Source: Acanthornis magna
Lineage: Eukaryota > Chordata > Aves > Passeriformes > Acanthizidae
Direction of reading: 5' to 3'
DNA length: 64,000 nucleotides
Assembly (NCBI GenBank): GCA_036785705.1
Contig: JAWUZG010000135.1
Coordinates: 124,001-188,000, forward strand
Shown: in pieces, positions 1 through 9,108 of the stretch
Position numbering within the stretch: position 1 is the first letter of the stretch
Layout: every line of letters starts with the position of its first letter
The notes under the pieces: model-generated
Told to the model about the DNA's origin: nothing
What the model saw: the letters and a program-made list of their open reading frames with translations, nothing else
Databases searched by the model: none
Position numbers and translations under genes: made by a program

Positions 1-3000
1 CTGTGAAAGGTGTTACAGCTTTGCACTGCAGTGTTGGGAATTAATAAGTGTACATGGCACATTTTTTCTTGTGGTAAGACTGATAGGCTCTCTGCACTTG
101 ACACTGATGCTGTTTGAGCACTTGATCCTCTTAGAAAGTGACTGTGTTTTCCTCCCTGTAGTTTTAACTTTGTAGAAGTTTTTTATTTTGTTGTCACTCA
201 ACTCCATAGAATTCTTACTTGATGGGGGGTTTTTTGTTTGGTTTGTTTTGTTTTTTTAATAAGATTTTTTCCTTTCTTCTCTTCACAGGTGGATTTTTTT
301 TTTCTTGGGGACATTTTTATTTTGAATTCATATTGTTCTCTTTAACTGATCACACAACTCGCTCATCCTTAGTCACGGAGGATTTTTCTTTCAACTTCGC
401 CGTGCATTAATGACACCAGTAAGTTTATGACCTAGTCTATGTTTGTTTTAAATTTTAGTAATTCATTTGTGTTTTTTATAACAGTGCCCTAATTATCTGA
501 TCTTCTTTGACTAAGCTTTTCTCATTTTCCCATGGCATCTTCTCCAGAGGTTTACTTGTGCTGCCTGCTTTCTGTCATCTTTTGTAAACTGTTCTGCCAC
601 AGGATTATTGCTCTACATCAGCTAACACTTTTTTCTCTGAGATTTTTTTAAAAAAATGCATATTTTTGTATGCACATGCAAAAGTGAGGTAGATGTGAAG
701 TCACATTTAAACACGGGCTGACAGAGCAATAAAATATGTCCACTAAAACTGTCTAGACCCACGTCTGCACATGGAGTTGCATCTTCTTTGCAGAGGCCAA
801 CTCTGAATTTCTTCTGCCCTTTGAGACACCATTATCACCTTGCATCAGTGTTCTATCTCCTGCCTGCTAAGTTGGTTACATTGTTGTTTTTCCAAAAATT
901 TAATTTTTTGAAGGTGGGTTACAGGGCTGGTTTAGACAAATAGGAAGGAAGAATGGATGCTTTTCATTTGTGTTTTCATTTGTCCTGTCTCTCAGAAGTG
1001 AGGAGGGGAGTCTTACAGTTCTTCCTGGCAGACTCAGCTCATGGTTCCCCTTTAGGAAAGGATTTCAAGAGGTGATTTCCTACTCTAGAGCCACATGTTG
1101 GGCCTGGAGTTAAGAAAATCTAAAAGGATCTGCTGACTAGGATTTGGCTATCCCAGTTCAAGCCACTAGCAGTTTTTTTGCAGAAAAAGTTACCTCTGAA
1201 CAGCAGAGGTAACAAAAATCTCCCTAGTCGTCCTGCTAATTCACTATTTCTCTTGTGGAGTCTTTTAATGTACTTTTTACATAACTTTCAATATGTTCTC
1301 CTAAGATTGTATGTATGTCTTGCATATCTTTCACCTTTTATCCAGAAATATCCAGAAATACTTCACCTTTCACTCCAGAAATGGAGTATATCATATATGC
1401 TTCTCATACTGCAAAAACAGTAAGTCTTTTGGTTAAAGTGAGAACTGAAATGTTATCACAAGACACTCTGAAAAAATATGAGGCATCTCTTTAAAATAAT
1501 ATCCCTTATTCTTGAAGTGTCAAATAATTTTTTGTGCAATTTTTCCAGAGATTGGTTATTTAGACTGAGATAAAATTAATGAAAATTAAAATTTTCTCAT
1601 ATGTGAGAAATTTCTTGCATCTTCAGCTGTGTTTTATTGTGGCAAATGGTCTCAAAGGCAATGCTTTACATGCATGAAACTTTCTAGAAAAGTGACTAGT
1701 GAGTACACCTATGAGATTTATGACAATACTTCTAGAGGTCGTTTTTCTTATTTGTTTTTACCTGGGATTTGCTATGCTGAAGCACTTGAAAATAAGCTAT
1801 TTCTTCAAAGAAACTGATGAAGGTTTGTGCTCTAAAGATGGGGGTTTTCACCTCCTGTTCTGGATGAGCCTGTTTATTAAAAACAGCCTTAACAGAAAGA
1901 TCATCTTCTGGTAATCTGTTGACTGTGGTTTGGTTTGGGCACTGTTGGGCATCTTCCCCAGATGGGCTTTCTGACAGTATTGGAAAGGGAAGTCTGTTCT
2001 CATTTCCACTGGCAGCAAGCTGCAGCCATGATAATTTAGTTTCACTATAAAATTTCAGGCACTGTTTCTTTGTTGTTTTTCCTTTGGTACCTCTTTTGCT
2101 CTTGTACTCTTAATTTTGAAGCAACACAAAATTCTGGTCAGAAAATAGGCTTTACATTTTCCTAAGAGTCATCAGCATTGCAAAAAGATTTGTAATACAG
2201 CAATCATCAGCTGAAATGGTGGTACTCTTCCCTTTGTCTCAGCAATTGTACAATACTTCCCTTTTATAGGCAGTCAAGATTAGCTCTCCTATTGGCTTTA
2301 GATGGTAGGGATTTACTCTCATATAGCACCAAAATCATAAGCAATAGAAATAATTACACTGGAACCAATGCATCTAAGTAAAGCAGTTAGATTATGTTTT
2401 TATTAAAATAATAATAAAATATCAGTTCATCTCTGTTTGACTCCATCTTAACCTGCACCTGCCATATTCACCATTTTATAACTCTTTCATTACTGTGTTT
2501 CTCTCAGTGAAGGAAAGAATAAGAACTGTGCATGACTGAGAGATGCATCTGAGACTTTCAGTTCTCAATGAGTTACCCTGCTACATTTCCATCTTATGGT
2601 GCTTCTAAATGTTTTATGCTAGCTGCCTTATTGGAATATGGAAGATGAAAATTTAGGTGCTGTCTTGATAATGTGAAAGGTATGCTCCCACTTTCACTAG
2701 GCTTTCTAAAAGCTTTGGAAAAGGAATGATAGCAAAAGGGATATTTTATATAGCAAAAAGACATGGCACTAATTTCTTCCATCCAAAACTGTAAAATCTT
2801 TGTTTTGTGTCAGAGGATAACTACCTGAGTGTTTGACTTGCCAAAAAAGTTGAAGGGATTGATGGAAGATTTTATGGTTCAGTAGTTGTTGAAATGTAAC
2901 AGGTAACTGATGCTGTTTTGGTTGTTTCCTACTATTTCTTTAACATCCTTTAAAACAAACCCTCTTTTTAACTTTTCTAAACATTAAAACTTGCATCAAG

Positions 3001-5084
3001 CAATAAATTTGTTGATTGGTTTCCTGAGAGTGGAAGGGTCTCAATCTGATATTGTTTAAATTTCCCAGTTTCCAGGGTGAAGGAGCATTTATAGAACAGC
3101 ACAAGAGGCAATTTCGCTGCTTTGCTTTGTCAGCGTGCCTCAGGAGGAAGATCTGAGGGACCACATCTGGATTTACGAGAGGATGTCCCTCTTTTTGTGC
3201 TTTTCATCCCTTTTCCTGTCTGCAGGCCCTTTCAACAGTGTTGCAAATTAACACTAACTTCTGGGGGGGCTTTGAAGATGTTGGGTGCTCGCCTACAGTC
3301 TGGGCTGACACTGCCAAGATAATGTCCCTGAGCAATCAGGTGCTTCTAAATTGTGATGATCAGAATGGTTTGTTGGGACAAATTCATAGTCGTGGCTTAT
3401 GGAGGAATTTCTGTTCCCTGTTACAATTTTTTTCTGAGCTTTTATTATTTTCTATGTAATGCTTTCACAACAACAGCCATTTTATTAACTTGACTTTGAA
3501 GCTGAAAAGCTACAAACTAGAGGCAGCTTAAGTGATGTTTATGCCCCACTTAGAGCAAGGGGGTTACCTGGGCCCTGGCACTGCTACTGTGTGGGTCCTC
3601 TCCTCTACATCCAGACCATTCTGAATGTGGGCAAGAGCAGGATCTCATCCTTCAGCTAAGCAGCACAATCTGGTTGTGAGCAGGGCAATCCCATGCCCTG
3701 TAATTCAGTGAGTGACTAATAGGGAAATCTGGCATATTTTTTTGACAGTAAAAATCACAGGATCTTGTAGAGGCAAACAAGGCAGTTTCAGTGGAGCTGT
3801 GCCTGCTGAGATATTAAGCTGTGATAAAACACAGTCTGAAAATAATTTAGCTCTTTTTGGAAGGAAACAATTCAGAGTATATATGCTTAAAGTCCTTGCG
3901 GGTTTAGTCATTGTCTAATGTAACTACAACAAAAATTCAAATCCTATTCCTATGATGAGCTTCCATGTGGTTATCACTGAGACATGGTCATTTGTCAAAA
4001 CTGAATGGATCACAAAAAATGAGTGTCTCAACAACTGCATCTATATTCATGTTTTAATTCAGATCAGGGATGCTCCTCTGAAGTGAATTTCCTAGTTGGT
4101 CCCCTTTGATTGGTCTTGGTTGAACAGCAGTACACGAAGAATGTGAAGTTGATGTTTTTTTTTTTAATGAGACTAAACTAGAGGATGTGCTCAGGGAGTC
4201 TTGAATGCACACCAGGTACGTGTGAGCTTCAGGACAAGGCATCAAAGCAGAGCTAGTCTGAAGTTTGAACAGAGAAACAGAAAAATCTGAAATACATAGA
4301 GTAGGGATGACAGATCCTCAGCAGTGTATTTTGGTATATAGATCAGTTCCTATTTGCCTGTAATAGTGCTTAGTACTGGTAAAATACCACAGAAATGTGT
4401 GTTATTCTGCACGTTGGAAAGTGAGTCTTAGTATGTGAGGAATGTCAAAGCTGAGAATTTGGAATGGATGTTTCTGCCCAGTTTTAAAATGTATTTATGC
4501 ATATTTAGCATTTCTGCAACTGAAAAACTAATTCTTGATTGTATCCAAAAAGAGGACCCTTGCTTTAGTGTTAGAGATGCAAGAACCTCTTCCTTCAGTT
4601 GCAGGGTGAGTGCAGAGTGCTGTGCCTTTTCCACATACTCTGAAGAATGAGTCCAAAGAAAAATGACTCTTTGGGGTCAATGGCAAATAAACCTTCCCTC
4701 CTTTTCTTACAGGTGGTCCTTAATCCCCAGAAAAATCAGAGCAGCTAGTTGTGTTGGGGCATTGTTGCTGTGTCTTAGTCTTACGCATACTTTGGAGAAT
4801 GAAGGTTGCTGTGAGTTTTAGCAAAATTCTGTTCCAGGCACTGTGCAAAGCTTCAGTGCCTCTCCATGTCCCAGGTGAGCATGTCTGAGTAACAACACAA
4901 TGATCCAGCTCATGAAGCTGCAGAATGAAGTCTTGTGTTACTGAAGGCTGCAGCAAGAGGTCATGAAGTGGCTGGTGTGACTAAACCAGTGTGGCAGTGT
5001 TAGGGAGGCTGCTGCTGAATGAGAGAGAAAAACTGACTGGAAAAGACAAGAGTCAAGGAGCAGAGATGAGCGCCCTGTAAAAAA
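1..5084. other. Non-coding host DNA left of the provirus
   Basis: I find no gene here. The longest open frames are under 85 codons, have no domain character and lie in AT-rich sequence, so they look like chance. Visible structure is limited to T-rich tracts near 230-310 and 4156-4166, and a short direct repeat of TCCAGAAATA at 1341-1360 with a third partial copy near 1374. No recognisable LINE, LTR or RNA gene was seen. The right end is the target site of the provirus. Confidence 0.6.
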
Positions 5085-5090
5085 CATTCA
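5085..5090. repeat. Target-site duplication, left copy
   Basis: CATTCA lies immediately outside the left LTR and is repeated exactly at 9374-9379, immediately outside the right LTR. A 6-bp duplication is the size made by alpha- and betaretroviral integrases; gammaretroviruses make 4 bp. The perfect match shows that the two LTRs belong to one integration event and that neither edge has been rearranged. Confidence 0.9.
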
Positions 5091-5355
5091 TGTTGCCTTT
5101 CTTAGGCGTGGTGACCTGGTTCGGAAACGGCACGGCGGCACCCCCTGGCCGCTCGGGCCATCAGCTCACAGACACCACTGTGGTGGATGGCAAATGGCGT
5201 TTATTGGTGATTAGCACCGCATTATATAACTTTGGTTTACAACGTCACATCCGTCTGCTTACATCATAAACTAAACACTATTGGCTATCTGGGGAGGGGT
5301 CCTATCTTTCCGTACAGCACGATATCTTCTGACCGCCAGACCCTACCTACCCACA
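5091..5355 (-). repeat. 3' LTR of the provirus (265 bp)
   Basis: It begins TG and ends CA in both directions. In proviral sense it starts TGTGGGTAGG and ends GGCAACA. It carries a CCAAT box (ATTGG on the plus strand at 5280-5284), a CRE-like TGACGT (5242-5247), a TATA box TTATATAA (5222-5229) and the polyadenylation signal AATAAA (5200-5205). The AATAAA lies only about 17 bases downstream of the TATA box, so the signal is probably at or before the start of R and R must be short, as in alpharetroviruses. It differs from the 5' LTR at five positions: 5110, 5112, 5146, 5151 and 5353. Confidence 0.93.
5200..5205 (-). terminator. Polyadenylation signal in the 3' LTR
   Basis: AATAAA on the minus strand (TTTATT on plus) sits at the centre of the LTR, just downstream of the TATA box. 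It would direct 3' end formation of proviral transcripts. The same hexamer at 9218-9223 in the 5' LTR lies close to the expected start site and would have to be ignored during read-through. Confidence 0.75.
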
Positions 5356-5369
5356 TTTCCCCCCTCCCC
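5356..5369 (-). promoter_or_regulatory. Polypurine tract (plus-strand primer site)
   Basis: In proviral sense the sequence GGGGAGGGGGGAAA abuts the first TG of the 3' LTR. This is where the RNase H-resistant primer for plus-strand DNA synthesis lies in retroviruses. It appears as a pyrimidine run on the given strand. Its exact contact with the LTR fixes the LTR boundary at 5355/5356. Confidence 0.9.
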
Positions 5370-5541
5370 ATGCTAATCTAAGAGGACTAACAAACGTATA
5401 AAAAGGTATTAAGGAGGTAGAACAGAAGGCACTTTGAATAAGTGGTAACTAGGGGGGTAAGGGGATGGGATATAGCTTGGGGTAACTAGGGATGACTGGG
5501 GATAATACTGCATAAGGAATTGGGGATAACTAGGGATAACA
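5370..5541 (-). repeat. 3' untranslated segment with degenerate direct repeats
   Basis: This non-coding segment lies between the env stop and the polypurine tract. On the given strand GGTAACTAGGG occurs at 5444 and 5481, with the variant GGATAACTAGGG at 5523. The spacing of about 37-42 bases and the interspersed GGGGATAA and AGGGATAAC blocks suggest a decayed tandem repeat with a unit near 40 bp. In alpharetroviruses a direct repeat near the 3' end acts as an RNA export element. Placement is similar here, but I see no sequence evidence that function is shared. Confidence 0.6.
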
Positions 5542-6585
5542 CTACAAAGGTACATTCTTAGCACAGTTGTTTTCTACGAACAGAATGTTAACTTTGTCCA
5601 GCCGGCTCTTGACAAATGACACGAGCCTGTTTAATATGCACGGCCCGAAGACCAAAGCCAGTATGATCATTGCGATCGGCCCTATCAAAGTAGATATCAG
5701 GGTGGTTAGCCATGGTGAATGGTTGAACCAGGATTCGAACCAATTTGGCTGTGCCTCTCGTTCCCTTTTTCGCTTTTCCAATCCCTCTCGCAATTTGGCC
5801 ATTGTCATCCTTGCTACGCCGGTGTGGTCTGCATATACACAACACTCTTCATTAAGTGCAACGCACATACCCCCTTGCTGTGAGAACACCAGGTCTAAAG
5901 CTCTTTGGTTTTGTAGCACCACTTCAGATAATGATCTAATGGACTGTTCCAGTGCAGTTATTGACTGCTCAATTCTAGCCAGGTCTTCATCTACTGCCAC
6001 TCTCAAGGCACTAAATTCTTTACTCTGTTGCACCAGGGATGCTACGCCTGTACCGACTCCCGCGCCTCCTAGAAGCATCAGGGTGGCTACTGTCAATGCT
6101 GTAAAAGGTTCTCGTTTCGACAGATGATGTTCTGGGGTAACCTGTGCGTCATAAACAAAGTCTTCAGGATGGTAAAATATTTTAGGAATGATGGATACCT
6201 GAACACAATATTCTGAGGACTCACTAAATATTTCTAACGACAAACAAGGTGTAACTCCAATAGTAGAACAAACCCACTTGGCATTTTCGGCCGGTACTAA
6301 CCACTTTGCGGAGGGTTTGTATTGTGACTTGTTAGTACACAGATGTTTCTTATGCTCTGGGACTTTGCCTATGCACACGCCACTGTCCATCACCTGTGTC
6401 AAGGTGATGCCTCGCTTTTCTGTGTCCCAGTTGCACTGGGCCGGGTTTGTGTCATTTGCTTGTATAGGTGTGTCACTTACTCCCACTGCCTCATAAAACG
6501 GGGGAGTTATTCCGTAGCACAACCAGCAATGCTCCGTAAGATTTGGATTAGTTTTGTTCAATATCTGATAGCTGGCTTGCATCAT
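5542..6585 (-). CDS. Env C-terminal part: end of SU plus complete TM (gamma type)
   Basis: This is the intact 347-codon frame downstream of the in-frame TAG in env; its first ATG is internal to SU and not the original start. C20-W-L-C23 is the SU motif that pairs with TM. A short basic cleavage site, SKR at 156-158, has no arginine at P4, so it is not the usual furin consensus. It is followed by a hydrophobic N-terminal fusion peptide (about 160-185), heptad-repeat helices (about 190-225), an immunosuppressive-type segment starting LQNQRALDL (224-232), C241-X6-C248-C249, a membrane anchor (about 294-318) and a short tail. N-glycosylation sites include NKT, NLT and NHS. The covalent CX6CC/CWLC pair and N-terminal fusion peptide are gamma-type; the alpharetroviral fusion peptide is internal. 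Without an upstream signal peptide this fragment should not reach the secretory pathway. Confidence 0.85.
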   Translation of the reverse strand: MMQASYQILNKTNPNLTEHCWLCYGITPPFYEAVGVSDTPIQANDTNPAQCNWDTEKRGITLTQVMDSGVCIGKVPEHKKHLCTNKSQYKPSAKWLVPAENAKWVCSTIGVTPCLSLEIFSESSEYCVQVSIIPKIFYHPEDFVYDAQVTPEHHLSKREPFTALTVATLMLLGGAGVGTGVASLVQQSKEFSALRVAVDEDLARIEQSITALEQSIRSLSEVVLQNQRALDLVFSQQGGMCVALNEECCVYADHTGVARMTMAKLREGLEKRKREREAQPNWFESWFNHSPWLTTLISTLIGPIAMIILALVFGPCILNRLVSFVKSRLDKVNILFVENNCAKNVPL

Positions 6586-7017
6586 TTTCCAAAATGAATT
6601 TCGATAAGGGGCATTGGTGGTGCGTGTTACTGCGGGCGTAGTGGGATAGGTACTTGTCGAAGTTTTCTGGTTGTTGGTCTCTGTGGTTGCGTAGTCATGA
6701 CCAGGAGTAGTTCGGACTACTTTATTAACAAATGGTTGGCTGGGAGTTACTGGCGGTGGATCATTTGGGACAACCTCCTTTTTTATGAGGATTAAGCCAC
6801 CTTTGTCTGTCCCTGGTTCCGTGTACCTTATTCCCCAAATCTTTCCAAGTAACCAACTGTGTTCGTGGGGCTCAGTAACATTTAAATAGAGGTATTGGCA
6901 ATTTCCGCGTCCCCGCCATCCTTGTGGTGATGTGCAGCCGCGTGGGCCCCACTGGACTTTTAAATATCTGTCCCTGCCGGCACCAGGTATCCAATCAGGG
7001 GCTGTGGTCTCACAGCC

Positions 7018-7020
7018 CTA
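7018..7020 (-). other. In-frame TAG inside env SU
   Basis: This single nonsense codon separates the N-terminal SU piece (frame open from 7701 to 7021) from a stretch that remains open in the same frame from 7017 to 5542. There is no frameshift on either side. It is the only lesion visible in the env frame. Confidence 0.85.
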
Positions 7021-7470
7021 GTGGCTGCAATAATATTGATTAGGGTAGTTGTAATACCCTTTCTCAGGATTAGAGCTGGGACACATATAAAAGCCCAGAA
7101 ACTCCCAACAACGCTGTCTTGGGACAAGCTGACATAGGGAGGCATTAAAACTCGGCGCACCTGATGTTATTTGGGTTGCAATAACCTTTTGGTCCCCAAA
7201 TCGAAGGAGGGACCATTTGAATGGCTGGTGGTAATGACTATGTGATTCTACTTGCTCCATAGTAACAAACCCGAACACTAAAAGCACGCAAAGGCATCGT
7301 GGTCTTTTTTCTCGGTGGCTTTTCCGCTGTCGGTCAGGTTCTGTCGATGCGGAGCTCTCAGGCGTGGACGGGATGTTTGGCGGCTTGTCGTCTCTGCTTA
7401 CCATTGGGGCGTATGGGTTACGGGGGTGTCCGATGAACTGGTCTTGTGAACAAAAACTCACAGTTTTCAT

Positions 7471-7701
7471 TAGTTTTATTGTGGACCATGGTGACGGTTT
7501 AGCAATTATTCTAGAAGCTGTGCGAATAGCTTCTCTGGCAGCACGGGTAGTTGCTATAACTTTATGAGCTCGCAGGCCCTGGGCTTGAGCCTGGGGAGTG
7601 ATCATTGTGGGGTCTGTACCCATTAACCGCTGCAGGCTGGAGCCATGCAGTGGGTGGTCCGCCCCAGTTACTTGGGCTAGTTGTCTTGTACAATTGTCTT
7701 C
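7471..7701 (-). pseudogene. gag capsid remnant between the TGA and the env junction
   Basis: The frame stays open after the gag TGA and reads as capsid for about 75 more codons, with QAQAQGLRAHK followed by ATTRAAREAI and then PSPWSTIK. In class II capsids a W-(T/S)-x-I segment stands just before the major homology region (a Q-G-x-E/P-x-x-x-x-F-V core). Here that region is absent, and the next codons are the env leader starting MKTVSF at 7470. The deletion junction is therefore near 7471-7476, and gag and env are in the same frame. Assignment of the exact junction base is inference. Confidence 0.6.
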
Positions 7702-9072
7702 TCATTCTTGCTTAAAAACAATCATCCCTGCTCCGTCCAAGATTAATCTACAAGTTTGTTTTATATCGAACGGAAGCATGTCATCCCCCCCAAAGATACC
7801 GTCTATAAGGGTGGAGACCATAGCAGAATTGAGCCCTTTGTCTGCAATTGCTTTAACAATCGCTTGTACATCCTTAGGGTTAACTGGTGAATGGACCCTC
7901 TGTCCCCCTTCTGTCACTCGGACCGGGAACGCCAGTGCGGCCGACGGGGCCCAGTCGGCACACGCAATCTTTATTTTCCTCCAATCCGTAAGAGGGATTT
8001 GACTCTCTAACGGCCTCTCCTTATTCTGGCTTTTAATTCTGTTTGCTCCCGTATCCTCCCACTCTAAGTCCGAATCAGTTGCGAGCCACTCGCTCCAGCT
8101 TGTGTCTGATTCGGAGCCAGAAGTCGACTGACCAGCCACTTCCGGGTTCCAGCGCCTTTTGGTAGGGCTCTGGCCCCGCCCACTTCCCTTGCGGGCGGGC
8201 CGTTCCCTCCCTCTTGCCTCGCCCCGCCTTCTACTCGGCGAGGTGTTTGCCTTATAGGGGCATTGTTTAAAATAGGCGCTCTGGTCAACTCTCCGCCCCT
8301 CGCGCACGCTCCTCTCTCTCTTTCGGTCACTCCCACCATCCTTATCGCATTCCTTATCACTTTCCTCCTCCACTCCTTTACACATGCATGTTAGGTTAAT
8401 CGCTGCCTCCCTGTTCCCGCCGGGCGCATCTTCATCCCGCCCACTTTCTTTGTTCTCGGCATCATGCTGAGGCGCATAGGGTGGTGGTCTGGCCCAGGCT
8501 TCCTCAGACCCCACTCTCCCCGCAGCACTCCTGGCCTCCTCGGTCAACTCGTCCGAAAAAGATTTTGCCTGCTTTGACTCCTCTGCAAGCGAGCCTGGAT
8601 CTGGGGATTGGGGGGGTGCAGTACCTCCTCGCAAATCCCCAGGTTCAGCCGAATCGCCATCGCCTGGGGGGTACAGTGTCTGCGTAGCCGCCCCAACTCC
8701 GAATTTCGGGATGGCTAGTAAACAGTTCTTTGCCGCCTTCCAGGTCTCCTGCTCTTGGATAGCCTTTTGCAGGGCCTGTACGACTTTACCCCAGGACTTA
8801 AGGTGTTTTCCACTACCTGAGGACATTGTTTCCTCAGCTAAAGCCTTAGTACATTTATCCCACACCTCAGGGTGGAGAATATCTACCGGTTGGTCTATGA
8901 CCCTGATCTGCAAAAGCCTCGCAACAGCGAGAGTAAAATCTTTGGGCTTACAATCAATACCCCACTGTTCATGTAACTGGTATACGACCTTCACAAGGGC
9001 TTCCATCCTCCTTGTTGGTCCGGGAGCGTCCTCCCCGCCGAAGTTGGTCCCGCCACTTCGGCCGCCGTTCAT
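7702..9072 (-). CDS. gag: gag, truncated: matrix, late domain and start of capsid
   Basis: The frame has 456 codons and ends at a TGA (7702-7704). Residues 23-120, beginning MEALVKVV, resemble an alpharetroviral matrix, including LKSWGKVVQAL at 91-101; no N-terminal glycine for myristoylation is present. A PPPY late-domain motif (196-199) would recruit NEDD4-family ligases for budding. Residues 281-307 are strongly basic (RRRGEARGRE and following) and 320-340 acidic and serine-rich. Capsid begins near 382 (FPVRVTEGG) and the frame ends within its N-terminal domain. Two starts are possible: ATG at 9072 gives a 22-residue glycine-rich extension, while ATG at 9006 gives the family-typical MEA start. 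I favour 9006 as the ancestral start, but 9072 comes first on the RNA. No nucleocapsid zinc knuckle remains. Confidence 0.85.
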   Translation of the reverse strand: MNGGRSGGTNFGGEDAPGPTRRMEALVKVVYQLHEQWGIDCKPKDFTLAVARLLQIRVIDQPVDILHPEVWDKCTKALAEETMSSGSGKHLKSWGKVVQALQKAIQEQETWKAAKNCLLAIPKFGVGAATQTLYPPGDGDSAEPGDLRGGTAPPQSPDPGSLAEESKQAKSFSDELTEEARSAAGRVGSEEAWARPPPYAPQHDAENKESGRDEDAPGGNREAAINLTCMCKGVEEESDKECDKDGGSDRKRERSVREGRRVDQSAYFKQCPYKANTSPSRRRGEARGRERPARKGSGRGQSPTKRRWNPEVAGQSTSGSESDTSWSEWLATDSDLEWEDTGANRIKSQNKERPLESQIPLTDWRKIKIACADWAPSAALAFPVRVTEGGQRVHSPVNPKDVQAIVKAIADKGLNSAMVSTLIDGIFGGDDMLPFDIKQTCRLILDGAGMIVFKQE

Positions 9073-9088
9073 CCGATCTCAGGCGATC

Positions 9089-9106
9089 TCCCGGGTTTCG
9101 GCACCA
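9089..9106 (-). promoter_or_regulatory. Primer-binding site, tRNA-Phe
   Basis: On the given strand the 18 bases are TCCCGGGTTTCGGCACCA, the 3' end of tRNA-Phe including CCA. On the proviral strand they read TGGTGCCGAAACCCGGGA. The site starts two bases after the 5' LTR, the usual spacing. Exogenous alpharetroviruses use tRNA-Trp and most gammaretroviruses tRNA-Pro, so the primer choice is distinctive. The gag ATG at 9072 follows only 16 bases later. Confidence 0.92.
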
Positions 9107-9108
9107 CT

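Larger units (their letters stand above)
5542..7470 (-). pseudogene. env: env, full length but broken by one TAG
   Basis: Counting from the methionine at 7470, the env frame is 642 codons, a normal length for a gamma-type envelope, and is interrupted only by TAG at 7018-7020. The leader is long and basic and ends in a hydrophobic core, CLCVLLVFGF, at about 7263-7293, which should be the signal peptide. SU follows with cysteines and N-glycosylation motifs (NAS, NVT), then a Pro/Thr-rich hinge encoded around 6610-6780, the CWLC motif and TM. The stop truncates SU roughly 90 residues after the signal peptide, so a full envelope cannot be made by ordinary translation. The usual env splice acceptor, normally in pol, is absent with pol. 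The start at 7470 is chosen for spacing to the signal peptide; a spliced upstream start cannot be excluded. Confidence 0.85.

Noticed and set aside
5523..5545. Partial resemblance to a homing-endonuclease site (TAGGGATAAC)
   Set aside because: Only about ten bases match, and the block belongs to the degenerate repeat after env.
5567..6127. A 186-codon open frame on the plus strand opposite env TM
   Set aside because: It is the antisense shadow of the conserved TM coding sequence and has no domain of its own.
8064..8360. A 98-codon minus-strand frame inside gag
   Set aside because: It is an alternative frame of the arginine-rich, GC-rich part of gag and reads as low-complexity sequence.
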